DNA from: JAUIIK01 sp963745675
Lineage (GTDB): Bacteria; Chloroflexota; Chloroflexia; Thermomicrobiales; CFX8
NCBI GenBank assembly: GCA_963745675.1
Contig: CAVUYM010000011.1
Location: forward strand, 1 to 64,000
Length of the DNA stretch: 64,000 nucleotides
Direction of reading: 5' to 3'
Each line of letters opens with the position of its first letter. The stretch's first letter is position 1. Shown piece after piece: positions 27,427 through 37,679 of this stretch. Made by a program: the position numbers and the translations under genes. The notes below the pieces were generated by a model. It had not been told where the DNA came from and did not search any database. It was given only the letters and a program-made list of their open reading frames with translations.

Positions 27427-28257
27427 ATGCGGCCTCTCGGTCGGGTAGCGATCCTGGTCTTAGCAGTTGTCACGCTCATCGCTTCGGCCGAAGTGTATAG
27501 GCGCGCAGGGTGGGTTACGAAGTCCACGCCTTGGGAAGATGGACGTCTATCTTTCATCTTTATTGCGAGTATGTCCGCCGCCTTTGCCGGTGCGCTGCTC
27601 TGGATCGCGCTCTCAGGGGATCTATCCGGGCTGAAGGGCGTGGCGCGCGACGGTGGCACGTCGTTTTCGTTGCTCGCGATCGCCATGGGCATCATTGGCT
27701 TGCGCGACAACAACAGCAAGGCCATCCTGGCGGCGATTTTCGCGGCTGGCGTTGGACTGATGTTCCTGGCGATGCTGATCTGGACCTACCGTCTGCCATT
27801 TGTCGATCAACGGCCAGTGCCACGGTTGGTGCGGATTTCGTTCGCCGTCTTCGTCGTGGGGCTGGCGCTTGCAGGCGGCGGGTTGCTGTTGCGCGCCGAG
27901 CACATCTTTCCCTGGCCACTGAATCCGAAAAGCTCGGTAATGTTCGGCCTGCTCTTTGTCGGCTCGGCGATCTACTACGCTTATGGGTTCGTGCGTCCCG
28001 TGTGGAGTAACGCCTACGGCCAGCTGGCTGCGTTTCTGGTCTATGACCTTGTCTTGATCGGACCCTTCATCCGGCATCTGGACGATGTTCAGCCTGGCCA
28101 CCGATTGAGCTTGATCGTCTACCTTATCGTGCTGGTGTACAGCGGGCTCCTGGCGCTCTACTACTTGTTCGTTAGCCCGGCCACTCGCCTCTGGAAACGC
28201 CGTCTCGCACCGATCATCGCTGATCCGCATCCGACTGCGACCGGCCCGAGTTTTTGA
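27427..28257 (+). CDS. Polytopic membrane protein, unknown (276 aa)
   Basis: ATG at 27427 follows GGAGG at five bases. About seven or eight hydrophobic helices alternate with short loops: VAILVLAVVTLIASAEVYRR, FIFIASMSAAFAGALLWIAL, FSLLAIAMGIIGLRDNNSKA, FAAGVGLMFLAMLIWTYRLP, AVFVVGLALAGGGLLLRAEH and SLIVYLIVLVYSGLLALYYL. No conserved charged residues mark it as a transporter or enzyme. It stands alone on the plus strand. Confidence 0.65.
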   Translation: MRPLGRVAILVLAVVTLIASAEVYRRAGWVTKSTPWEDGRLSFIFIASMSAAFAGALLWIALSGDLSGLKGVARDGGTSFSLLAIAMGIIGLRDNNSKAILAAIFAAGVGLMFLAMLIWTYRLPFVDQRPVPRLVRISFAVFVVGLALAGGGLLLRAEHIFPWPLNPKSSVMFGLLFVGSAIYYAYGFVRPVWSNAYGQLAAFLVYDLVLIGPFIRHLDDVQPGHRLSLIVYLIVLVYSGLLALYYLFVSPATRLWKRRLAPIIADPHPTATGPSF

Positions 28258-28290
28258 GAAATGCGATCGCGTTCGCCGATTGCCTGGTGC

Positions 28291-30518
28291 TCAGGGTTTC
28301 AAGCAAGCGGCCACCAACTCTGAGATGTGGAGGACGCGCGTCGAGCTGCCGCGGGCGCTGAGGCCGCCGCGGATCTGTAGCAGGCAGCCGGGATTGTCGG
28401 CGACGATGGCGTGGGCGCCGGTCTGCTCGGCGTTGTTGAGTTTCATTTTGAGGATCGCTGAGGATACCTGAGGATAGTCGACCGAGAACGAGCCCCCGAA
28501 GCCGCAGCAGACGGAAGAATCAGCCATTTCCCGCAGCTCAATTCCCAGCACATCGGTGATCAATGTGCGGGCGGTCGATCCCAGGCCGAGCGCATTGTGG
28601 GATTGGCAGGCGTCGTGGTAGGTGACACTGGTAATGGGCTGACGGCGCGTTGATCTGAAATCTGCGCGACTGATTTGCGCGACGTCAACGAGGAAGCGAG
28701 TGAACTCGACGAGCCTCTGCGCTTGACGATCGACGCGCTCAAGCCAGGCCGGGTCGTCTCGGAAGAGGTGACGATAGTCATCGGTCATCGCCGCCAGGCA
28801 GCTTGTCGTGTTGGTCACGATCCAGTCGGCTTTGACGCTTTCGAGCATTTCGATGGTCTGTTCGGCCATCTTGCGGCCATGAGTGCGATCGCCGACGTTG
28901 AGCGCGACCAGTCCACAGCAGTGCTGCTGTTGCGGAAACTCGATGTCGCAGCCACAGGCAGTAAGGACCTTCAAGGCAGCTGCGCCCATCTCCGGCGCGA
29001 TGCGATCTATGACGCAACCGGGGAAGTAGGCGACCTTCATTCCTGCAACCTGGCTCGAGGGCAATGACCAGGCGGATTTCAGCATGCCGTTGGCCGCGAT
29101 GCGAGCTCGTAGTGGTTTGCTCGATGGTGCTTGCAGGTGTCGTAGCTCGGTCAGCGAATCACTTGCCAGCGGGATGTTACGGATGATCCGGTCGTCGTCG
29201 GAGATGATCCCGGCGGCGCGTGAGGCCAGTCCGGCCCAGCGTTGACCGCTGGCGGGTTCGCTCCAGCGCGAGAGCGCCATTTCTTTCAAGCGAGGTAGGC
29301 CATATCGTTCGGCGACTCGCTCTCGGACATTAAGGATCAGCCTCGGGAATCGGAATTTCCGCCGGGCATACCATCTCGCAGGCGTTGCAGGAAACGCAGA
29401 GACTTTGCGGTCCGGCTGCGTGTTCGAGCCCGTGATGCATGGCAGTCATGATCAGGCCGATTGGACCAGTGTAGATATGGCCGAAAACATGTCCGCCAAC
29501 GACCTGATAGGGCGGGCAGACGTTGGAGCATGCGCCGCAGCGAATACATTGCAATGCTTCCCGAAAGTCCGGGTCTTCCCGCGACTCCCAGCGCCCGTTG
29601 TCCAGCAGCACGATGTGGACTTCTTCGGGACCGTGGACGCCGGTTGCCAGTGTCAGTTCGATATCGGCAGTGCGGCTTGGGCCGGTGATGTAGCTGACAT
29701 AGCTCGTAATCTTTTGACCGGTGCCGGAACGCGGCAAGACCTTCAGAATGTCAGTGGCGTCATCGAGATTTTGGACGATCTTCTCGACACCCAGAATGGC
29801 GATGTGGACTGGCGGCAGCGTCGTCACCAGGCGGCCATTGCCCTCGTTCTCCACGATGACCAGCGTCCCGGTGTCGGCGATACCGATGTTGGCACCACTG
29901 ATGCCGATGTCGGCGTTGACGAAATCGTCGCGCAAGAGATTGCGAGCCACGCGTACCAGCGGTTCGACCTCGGCCGGCAGCTCTTCGCCCGCGGCCTCCG
30001 ACAATAGCTCGGCAACCCGTTCGCGCGTGACGTGGATGGCCGGGGCGATCAGATGGGACGGTGTATCGCCAGCGAGCTGGATGATGTACTCGCCGAGATC
30101 GGTCTCGACGACGCGAATACCTGCCTCTTCGATGGCGTGGTTGAGGTGGATCTCCTCGGTGACCATCGACTTGCTCTTAACGATCAGCTTCGCTTCTCGT
30201 GCTTTGGCGATGTTCAGGATGATCTGACAGGCCTCTTCGGGGGTGCGTGCCGTGTGGATCTGCGCTCCGACCGCTTCAGCTTCTTCGGTGAACTGGTGCA
30301 CCAATTCCGGCAGATTGTCGAGTGCGTGCTGTTTGAGATCGCGCACTTTGCGGCGCTTGCCGGGGAAATCCTGTCCCTCGAAATGCGGCTGCCCTGCGAC
30401 GACCGAATTCAGGCAGGGCGCGGTCCAGCGCCGTCGCCAGATGTTTGTCTGCGACCGCCGCATCAACGCGCTTCTTGAAAGCCTTCATGTCGGGTTTGCG
30501 TGCTGCCGTTGTCGCCAT
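28291..30518 (-). CDS. LutB-LutA type lactate-oxidation iron-sulfur protein, apparently fused (two frameshifts)
   Basis: Read as one gene of about 740 residues. Start MATTAARKPDMKAFKKRVDA; after a break near 30410 the LUD domain follows (KARDLKQHALDNL-like, then EAKLIVKSKSMVTEEIHLNH, GANIGIADTGTLVIVENEGN), then CIRCGACSNVCPPYQVVGGH and CVSCNACEMVCPAEIPI, as in LutB. After a break near 29335 the frame goes on ILNVRERVAERYGLPRLKEM and into LutA-like CCG domains: YFPGCVIDR, CGLVALNVGDRTHGRKMAEQ, and VTYHDACQSHNALGLGSTAR then SVCCGFGGSFSV. Such proteins oxidise L-lactate to pyruvate at the membrane. LutC is not adjacent. Confidence 0.75.
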
Positions 30519-30633
30519 GCTCACTCAATCTAGTGATGTCTCAACCTTGTCGCATCCTACCATCGACGGTGTGACCGTGAGCACTGAGCACCGTTCAACT
30601 CCGCACTACCGCAGGCACTGCGAGGATCAGGCC

Positions 30634-30993
30634 ATGGAAATTCTTGAGGAACGGATAGTGCCAGTCGCTTGGTGGATTCCTGGGATGAGGGCATTCAATG
30701 GATTGCTGTTGCTGCTCTGGGTCGGCATCGTGCTGGCCCACTTTACCCAGGCGTGGTCTGCCCGTAGCGGTTTCGGCGCTTGGGAATCGAGCATTAGGCA
30801 GATAGCGATGAGGATATGTTGGACGAACCTGCCATGCCTTGAGATATTTGATGATGCAGATCCCGGTAGTAATATCGAAATCGCTCTTCATCGACAGCTA
30901 GCCGGTGCCCCCGCATTGTCAGACCAAATGAGTGAGCCGGGAAGGGAATTCCCTCCCGGCCAGTCGAGTCAGGATGTGCTGCCTGTCAGTTAG
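30634..30993 (+). CDS. Possible small membrane protein
   Basis: A frame beginning MEILEERIVPVAWWIPGMRA and FNGLLLLLWVGIVLAHFTQA, with one clear hydrophobic helix, then a less convincing tail. GAGG lies ten bases upstream. No family is recognised, and it overlaps the terminator hairpin of the collagen-like gene, so the tail is doubtful. Confidence 0.25.
   Translation: MEILEERIVPVAWWIPGMRAFNGLLLLLWVGIVLAHFTQAWSARSGFGAWESSIRQIAMRICWTNLPCLEIFDDADPGSNIEIALHRQLAGAPALSDQMSEPGREFPPGQSSQDVLPVS
30936..30960 (-). terminator. Hairpin terminator of the collagen-like gene
   Basis: A 12-base stem with one mismatch (GCCGGGA.GGGAA / TTCCC.TCCCGGC) 30 bases after the stop codon of the minus-strand gene. There is no long T run after it. 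Confidence 0.55.
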
Positions 30994-31703
30994 CGGCCGT
31001 TATCGCCGTCGCCACCGGCACCACCGGCGCCACCGGCTTCGCCCCCTATCTCATGTCGCGCTGATACGAAATAGGTATCGTTTGAACTATTGAGACAGAC
31101 CACGTAGACATCCGCTGTGACGGGCGTCCCGTTTGTGAAGACCGTAAGTAACCAGCCATCAGCGGAAATATCTTCGTATGGACGATCTGCGACCGCAAGC
31201 GGTGGCACGAATCCATCTTGATCATAGACGAACTCATAGCCGCCCCCAGTCACCTTATCGCCGGGGCTGCATAGCACGCTTACGGTGTTCTGTGGAATGA
31301 GATTTTCCAGTGATCCAACAGGCCCCTGCTCACCCTGCGGTCCCTGCTCGCCCTGGATACCCTGCTCACCTTGCGGTCCCTGCTCGCCCTGGATACCCTG
31401 CTCACCTTGCGGTCCCTGCTCGCCCTGGATACCCTGCTCACCTTGCGGTCCCTGCTCGCCCTGAATTCCCTGCTGATTCCACTCGACCAAGATTTCGCTG
31501 CTAGTACAAACGCCATTCGGCGGGATACGCACGGCACCCGTATAGCGATTGACGCATGCTTTGATGGTCTCTGGCACAGGTTCTGAAGATGCATGTTGAA
31601 CAAATAGTCCGGCTGCAAGCGCACCTATCAACGCCGTAACGAGGATCATAGGCAGTACCAGCACCCTTTTGTGCAATAGGCTCAATCCACCAAAATTCAC
31701 CAT
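30990..31703 (-). CDS. Collagen-like exported protein
   Basis: 237 residues from ATG at 31703 (GAGGGG nine bases upstream). Hydrophobic N-terminal helix LVLPMILVTALIGALAAGLF anchors or exports it. A Cys-bearing segment (KACVNRYTGAVRIPPNGVCT) follows, then about 17 Gly-X-Y triplets built from QGEQGIQGEQGP units, then a beta-rich C-terminal domain (SVLCSPGDKVTGGGYEFVYD, LLTVFTNGTPVTADVYVVCL) that may act as trimerisation or display domain. The tail is Gly-rich (GGEAGGAGGAGGDGDNGR). The collagen region is made by exact 36-bp DNA repeats. Likely a surface protein. Confidence 0.8.
   Translation of the reverse strand: MVNFGGLSLLHKRVLVLPMILVTALIGALAAGLFVQHASSEPVPETIKACVNRYTGAVRIPPNGVCTSSEILVEWNQQGIQGEQGPQGEQGIQGEQGPQGEQGIQGEQGPQGEQGIQGEQGPQGEQGPVGSLENLIPQNTVSVLCSPGDKVTGGGYEFVYDQDGFVPPLAVADRPYEDISADGWLLTVFTNGTPVTADVYVVCLNSSNDTYFVSARHEIGGEAGGAGGAGGDGDNGR
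31341..31448. repeat. Three exact 36-bp tandem repeats
   Basis: Units at 31341-31376, 31377-31412 and 31413-31448 are identical, with partial units on both sides from about 31317 to 31475. Each encodes 12 residues of Gly-X-Y on the minus strand. Copy number is likely to vary between strains. Confidence 0.9.
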
Positions 31704-31917
31704 AAATGAAGTCCCCTCTTGTTTGTTTGGACCCGCAGTCTGGAGAAGCCTAGCAATTCCCATCAGGTTCTGTATCCGGACGTGGCATTATGCCTCACAT
31801 CGCTGATCGAAGCTAGCGGTTGAACGAATTGCGCTAGGATATTTTGACGTTTCACGATGGTTGCGAAGTACTGACTAGAGCTATAGATCTTGTGAAGTAG
31901 AGGCGGGGGTAAAAGTT

Positions 31918-33023
31918 GTGAAGAACGAAGAGCGGGCGAAAAAGATTCGACAGGCATGCCAACGTTCGCTAACGCACCATGGACATGTCACGCCACGGCA
32001 GGCACTGGAGCAGTTGCTTGAGGATGTCCCGGCAGAGATGGAGAGCGACACCTACGGCTCTGGTGTAGCAATCGAGCAACTGGAACGCCGCGTCGCTGAT
32101 CTGCTCGGCAAAGAAGCTGCCATCTTCATGCCCAGCGGGACGATGGCCCAGCAGGTGGCTCTGCGCATCTGGAGCGAGCGCAGCGGTCGTAAGACGGTCG
32201 CGATGCACCCACTAAACCATCTGGACTTCTACGAGAGCTACGCATACCAACGTTTGCACGATCTTCAGAGTATGGCGCTGATTCAGCCGCCCGAGCTCGA
32301 GCGCCTGTTGACCGTTGACGATCTGGAGCGGTCCGGCGAGGCGCCCGGCATGTTGCTGCTGGAACTGCCCCAGCGTGCGATCGGGGGCCAGTTACCGAGT
32401 TGGGATCAGCTTGTGGGTATGACCTCCTGGGCTCGCTCGCGTGGCGCTGCTGTGCACATGGATGGAGCACGACTCTGGGAAAGTCAGCCATTCTACGGAC
32501 GAAGCTACGCCGAGATCAGCGCGCTTTTCGATAGTGTCTATGTTTCCTTCTATAAGATCATTGGCGGGATTGCCGGCGCGGCATTGGCCGGCCCGAAGGA
32601 TTTCATCGAGGAAGCCTGGGTCTGGCGCCATCGACATGGCGGCCGCATGATCCGCATGTTCCCGATGGTCGTCTCCGCCCAGCGTGGTCTGGATGACCGC
32701 CTCCCACGTATGGGTGCGTATCACGATAAGGCGGTCGAGATTGCAGCGGCGATCGACCGGTATCGACGGCGTCGAGGTCGTTCCAAATCCGCCCCACAGC
32801 AACATGATGCACCTGTTCTTGCGCGCCGATGGCGAACGTCTGGTTGACGCGGCGCTCGACCTGTCGGAGAAGACCGGGATCTGGATCAGCGATCGCTTCG
32901 CATCCTCGTCCTATCCCCGCCTACCGCCGTTGGGAGATGACCGTCGGCGATGCCACGCTCGAAATCCCGACTGCCGAGATTGCCGAACTGATCGAATGCT
33001 GGCTTGCCGCCGCTAATCAATAG
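31918..33023 (+). CDS. Low-specificity threonine aldolase/beta-eliminating lyase-like PLP enzyme (two frameshifts)
   Basis: About 368 residues. The first 285 are in one frame: GSGVAIEQLERRVADLLGKE, AAIFMPSGTMAQQVALRIWS, then RGAAVHMDGARLWESQPFYG (the PLP-binding Asp-Gly-Ala-Arg motif), and SVYVSFYKIIGGIAGAALAG with the Schiff-base Lys. Breaks lie near 32762 and 32915; pieces DGVEVVPNPPHSNMMHLFLR and RRWEMTVGDATLEIPTAEIA complete the fold, stopping at 33023. Members split threonine or related beta-hydroxy amino acids to glycine and an aldehyde. GTG at 31918 is preceded by a GGGGG-rich site. Confidence 0.8.
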
Positions 33024-33033
33024 GAGAGAAGCG

Positions 33034-34973
33034 TTGTCGAAGACACTGACCGCAGAGATTATGGCCGACATCAACGTTCCGTCCGGCGTCCAGATCAGCC
33101 CGGACGGATCGCAGGTCGTCGTCTCAGTTGGGACAAACACCCGCGAGGGCGATCACCGCGAGGCGGCCATCTGGCTGATTGACACCGGCAATCCGGAATC
33201 TGCCCGGCAGATCACGGCAGGCACGGTCAACGACACTGCGCCACGCTGGACACCTGATGGAAACTCGATCAGCTTTCTCTCCGACCGCGACAAGCGTGGC
33301 ACTAGCCAGATCTATCTCCTGCCACTCTCCGACGGTGGGGAGGCGCGGCGCTTGACGGACGAAGCGGGTGGCGTGAGCAACCATGCCTGGCTTCGAGGAG
33401 AAGGCAACCGCATCGCCTATCTCAGCCCGGATGCACGCGACGAAGACGAAGAGAAACGGCGCAAAGAGGAGCGCGATGACGCCAAGGTCTGGGGCGCGTT
33501 CTGGCCCTTCGCTCGCCTGCACATTCTCGATCTCGATTCCGGTGAAACGAGCAAGATCGACCTCGGCGAACGCCACGTCAGCGGCATGAGCCCCTCGCCA
33601 GACGGTGCGAAAATCGCCGTCACGACCTCCGAATCCCCAGAGCTGGAATCGATCGCGACCACCTGTGAGCTGGCGATTGTCGATGTCGCTTCGGGCAACA
33701 TTGAGTCGATCTGTGCACCAGATCGAATGCTTGGCTCATTGATATGGAACGCCGATGGTTCGACGATCTTTGCCGATGCATCGGCGGGGCCGGTCCCGGC
33801 AGTAAGTTCGAATCAGCTCTGGCGCGTTGCGGCACAAGCAGGCGCCAAGCCCGAACTCTTGACCGCCGATCTTCATGGTTGCGTACGCGGTCTAGCTCGC
33901 GGCGGTGCTGACGGCACACTTTACGGAGTAGTGCAGGTCGGGGTCGAAACAGATATTTTCGCCTTCGACGAAGCAACCGACGAATTTCAACCAGTGCGCC
34001 ACTTTTCAGGCGATCTGGCAGAACTCTCGATCAGTGATGATGGCTCTGTAGCTGCGACGCTGGGCAGCACGATCAATCGCCCCTTCGATGTCTACTCGGT
34101 CGATTTGTCTTCCGATGGCGACGGCAGTTCCTTCGCTCAGCTAACCGATCTTCATACGCTACCTCGACGACATCGAGTTTGGGCCGCATGAGGTCATCAC
34201 TTGGGAGCGCGGTGACTTTACGCTCGACGGCATCGTTCTCTGGCCAGCCGGAAAGAGCGCCGCTGACGGCCCACTACCGACCTGCGTCTCGGTTCACGGT
34301 GGGCCCTATGGCCGCTGGGCCAATGCTTTCGGCTATGCCCGGCCCATTCGCGCACTGGTTGGCGGCCCAGGGCTTCCTCGTCTTCATGCCGAATGCGCGT
34401 GGCGGCTCCGGTCACGGCGAGAGGTTCGCATCGGCTGTGCTCGATTCGGTCGGCAAGGAAGACTGGCCCGACATCCTGGCCGGCATCGACCTGGTCGTCG
34501 ACAATGGCTGGGCCGATCCGGAGCGGATGGCGATCGGTGGCTGGAGCCAGGGTGGCTTCATGACCGCCTGGGCCGTCGGACACGATCCCGAAGATGGACA
34601 ACGCTTCAAGTGCGGCGTCATGGGTGCAGGCGTCAGCGACTGGGGCATGATGGTCGCGACCAGCGATGTCCCGACTTTCGAGCAGCGCCTCGGCGGCGGC
34701 AATCCCTACGACAGCGTCGGTCCGCACGAATTTCACAAGTGGTCGCCGATTTCCTATGTCCATCGCGCAACAACGCCGCTATTGATCCTGCACGGTGAGA
34801 ACGATGAGCGCGTGCCGGTCAGCCAGGCGATCTTCATGCATCGTGGGCTGCGCAAATACGGCTGCGAAACCGAGATGGTCGTCTATCCGCGCGAGCCCCA
34901 CGGCCTCCAGGAACGCCGCCACGTCATCGACCTTCACAACCGTGTTGCAGATTGGTACAAGGAGTGGTTGTAG
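33034..34973 (+). CDS. S9 family prolyl-oligopeptidase-like peptidase (two frameshifts)
   Basis: About 645 residues. TTG at 33034 follows AGGAGAG and starts ten bases after the aldolase stop. The N-terminal half is a beta-propeller (SGVQISPDGSQVVVSVGTNT, APRWTPDGNSISFLSDRDKR, GMSPSPDGAKIAVTTSES). The second half is an alpha/beta-hydrolase: PTCVSVHGGPYGRWANAF, FLVFMPNARGGSGHGERFAS, the nucleophile in IGGWSQGGFMTAWAVG, TPLLILHGENDERVPVSQA with the acid, and His in YPREPHGLQERRH. Breaks fall near 34160 and 34345. It cleaves short peptides, probably in the cytoplasm since no signal peptide is seen. Confidence 0.85.
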
Positions 34974-35018
34974 ACGTCGATCGGCGTTTCCGCAAAATCG
35001 AGATGATTGCTATCAACT

Positions 35019-35049
35019 GGAAGAGACGCGCCAGCGGCGCGTCTCTTCC
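35019..35049 (+). terminator. Hairpin terminator after the S9 peptidase
   Basis: A perfect 13-base stem (GGAAGAGACGCGC / GCGCGTCTCTTCC) with a five-base loop, 45 bases after the stop. No T run follows, but it is the only strong hairpin between convergent genes on this side. Confidence 0.65.
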
Positions 35050-35108
35050 GGTTAAGATCTGATGACCAGCACTCCTGCGGGGCGAGGGTGCTTCACTGGA
35101 ATGAAAAA

Positions 35109-35137
35109 GAACCGGCGGCCACTGGGGCCACCGGTTC
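35109..35137 (-). terminator. Intrinsic terminator of the MMPL gene
   Basis: Stem GAACCGG.GGCC / GGCC.CCGGTTC with one internal mismatch. On the minus strand five T residues follow at once. It lies 22 bases past the MMPL stop codon. Confidence 0.75.
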
Positions 35138-35159
35138 GGAACAAGATGATGGAGGTTGG

Positions 35160-37463
35160 TTAGTCTGCGATTGCCGCCTCCGGCAGGAGCCCCGGGGCCT
35201 CCTCGATGGCGGGTTTCGGGGTGACACTGGCAGGTGTGCCCTCGATATGGATCTCGGGCAGCCAGGAGAGCCAGGATGGCAGGTACCAGTTGAGGTTGCC
35301 CAGCAGCGCCATCGATGCAGGGACGAGGATCATCCGGACGATCGTTGCGTCGAGGACGACCGCCACAGCCAGCCCAAATCCGAACTGCTGCATCGCCGTC
35401 AGATCAGCCGCCGCGAAGCCGCCGAAGACGCCTACCATGATCAGCGCCGCGCCGGTGATCAGACGCCCGGTCGAGCGCAGCCCGGTGGCGACTGACTGCT
35501 GATTGTCGCCGGTGATGTCGAACTGCTCCTTGATGCGGCTCAGCAGGAAGACGTGGTAGTCCATCGAGAGACCGAAGACGATCGTGAAGAGCACCATCGG
35601 CACGAATGCGTCGATGCGCTCGACCTGCCGAAAACCGAAGAGATTCGCGCCGACACCATCCTGGAAGACGAGCACCATCAGTCCGTAGGCAGCAAAGACC
35701 GAGAGCAGATTCATCAGGATTGCCTTGATCGGCACGACAATCGAGCGGAATGCGAGCAGCAACAGTCCGAAGCTGATCGTCAGGACAAAGGCAAAGATGA
35801 GTGGTAGGTAGTGACGCACCAGACCGGTGATATCGACCATGTAGGCGGTGTAGCCGGTTACGTGGGCTTCAGCCTCGATGGTTTCGAAGTGCGCCGGGAT
35901 GTAGTTATTGCGCAGCCGCTTGATGGCATCGATCGCCGCATTGCTTTCCGCATCGACGGTCAGCGCAGTGTCTATACGTACGAGATCGTCATTTTCGGCT
36001 GTGACGATGGTGGCATCTCCGAAGGAGGCGTCGCTCTGAAGGCTCAACAGGAGGCCGTCGATGGCGGACTGTACTTCAGGTGTCGTGACGTCGTTAGCCT
36101 CAACGACGATCGTTGCCGGCTGGTAGGCAGCGCCCGGAAACTCGTTCTGGAAGACGTTGTACGCCTGAACGGTCTCGGAATCCTCCGGCAGAATCGACAG
36201 ACTGCCGGCGCCCAGACTCAGCGATAGGGCAAAGCTTCCGAGGAAGACCAGCAGACCTGCTGATGCGATGACGCTAACGATTGGACGGTGCATCACTGTC
36301 TGGGAGAGCAGGCTCCAGAATCCTGAGGTTGTGTGGGCCGCTTGTGTTGCCGTCGCACGCTGGTAACCCAGGAATGGGACCTTGCCGCGATCGATGCGGT
36401 CGCCGAGCAGCCCGACGACGGCGGGGAGCAGGGTGAGTGTCATCAGCACCGAGACGAGGACGACGAGAATCGCGCCGATTCCCAGACTCGTCAAAACGTT
36501 CCAGGGGACGATCATCATACCCATCAGCGAGGCGATAACGGTCATCCCGGAGAAGAAGACGGCCTTCGTCGAGGTATCTCCGGCACGGCTGATTGCGTCC
36601 AGCACGCTCAGTCCGTGCTCGCGCTCTTCGCGGTAACGCGAGAGGATAAAGAGGGCATAATCAACGCCGACGGCCAGCCCGATCATGAAGATCATCGTCG
36701 CAGCAGCTTCGTTGATGCTGGTCAGGTATGAAGTGGCCATTGCGAGGCTCATTGTAATCAGGATAGCGACAAAGGTCAGCACGATCGGCAGCCCGGCCGC
36801 AATCAGCGTCCCAAAGACAACCACCATCACGGTCAGCGCGATGATCATGCCGATGGTTTCACCCTTGAAGATACCTTCCTCTGCAGTCGTCGTCACTGTG
36901 TCGGTGACACTGACTTCGCCCAGGTTGGTCACTTCAAAGCCGGGTGCGGGTTCGTCAAACTCGCGGATGGTCTCAAGTACCGGAAGCGCATCGTTAATCG
37001 CTTCTTGTGGGTCGCCAGCCAGGGTAACGACGACGATGGTCCGTTGACGATCGAACGAGACCAGACTATCGTCGGCCGTTTCGTAGTAGGTCGTCACTCC
37101 AGACACCAACTCGCCGTGCGCCCGGATCTCCGCAGTGATATCGCTGACGATTGCTTCGAAAGCGGGATCATCAACGGTCTGATTCTCGGAGCTGACGATA
37201 ACGAACTCCTGGGCCGGATCTTCAATACCGTTGTTGAGCCGGTCGGTGATGAGGTCGTCGGCTACTAGCGTCTCCAGATCGGTGCGAATCTCTTCTTCGG
37301 CGGTAAAGCGATTTCCGACCACTCCCATTGTGGCCAGTCCGATGATCAGGACGATGGCCCAGATCGCGACGATCTTCCAGGGATGCCGCGACGACCAACG
37401 TGCCAGTTTTCCGGTCATACCTATCGAATTTTCTCTCCCCGAGCGTATGTCGTTCGTTGACAT
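35160..37463 (-). CDS. MMPL/RND-type transporter
   Basis: 767 residues, intact. ATG at 37463 has GGAGG eight bases upstream. Layout is the MMPL pattern twice: TM1 (WKIVAIWAIVLIIGLATMGV), an extracellular loop, then five helices with LAVGVDYALFILSRYREERE; the second half has TIVFGLSMDYHVFLLSRIKE, the same GxxxDY motif whose Asp-Tyr pairs carry protons. The C-terminus is short and acidic. MMPL proteins export lipids, glycolipids or small molecules using the proton gradient. No lipid-synthesis genes are near to suggest cargo, and no TetR regulator is adjacent. Confidence 0.85.
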   Translation of the reverse strand: MSTNDIRSGRENSIGMTGKLARWSSRHPWKIVAIWAIVLIIGLATMGVVGNRFTAEEEIRTDLETLVADDLITDRLNNGIEDPAQEFVIVSSENQTVDDPAFEAIVSDITAEIRAHGELVSGVTTYYETADDSLVSFDRQRTIVVVTLAGDPQEAINDALPVLETIREFDEPAPGFEVTNLGEVSVTDTVTTTAEEGIFKGETIGMIIALTVMVVVFGTLIAAGLPIVLTFVAILITMSLAMATSYLTSINEAAATMIFMIGLAVGVDYALFILSRYREEREHGLSVLDAISRAGDTSTKAVFFSGMTVIASLMGMMIVPWNVLTSLGIGAILVVLVSVLMTLTLLPAVVGLLGDRIDRGKVPFLGYQRATATQAAHTTSGFWSLLSQTVMHRPIVSVIASAGLLVFLGSFALSLSLGAGSLSILPEDSETVQAYNVFQNEFPGAAYQPATIVVEANDVTTPEVQSAIDGLLLSLQSDASFGDATIVTAENDDLVRIDTALTVDAESNAAIDAIKRLRNNYIPAHFETIEAEAHVTGYTAYMVDITGLVRHYLPLIFAFVLTISFGLLLLAFRSIVVPIKAILMNLLSVFAAYGLMVLVFQDGVGANLFGFRQVERIDAFVPMVLFTIVFGLSMDYHVFLLSRIKEQFDITGDNQQSVATGLRSTGRLITGAALIMVGVFGGFAAADLTAMQQFGFGLAVAVVLDATIVRMILVPASMALLGNLNWYLPSWLSWLPEIHIEGTPASVTPKPAIEEAPGLLPEAAIAD

Positions 37464-37679
37464 CAGTTCAACCTCCATCGGTTGTTTTCCGTCCGGCCCT
37501 CGTTGCAGGACCTGGTTCGATGATGGCGGTCAACCGGGGGTTGAGTCATTGGAAGAAAGTTAAGGTTGAGGGTTTATTCGGAACTTGACGCGTTCGCGGC
37601 GTGAACCAGCGTTACAGGTTCGCACTACGGGCGCGATTGCGTCGTGCTCCTGCTTCGGTTGCTTTGATCCCTCAGGTGA

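Noticed and set aside
31317..31475. Regular 36-bp repeats that could suggest a CRISPR array
   Set aside because: Units are directly abutting with no spacers and encode Gly-X-Y triplets of the collagen-like protein.
35007..37268. Several plus-strand frames of 80-160 codons opposite the MMPL gene
   Set aside because: All are antisense shadows of an intact transporter gene in a GC-rich genome.
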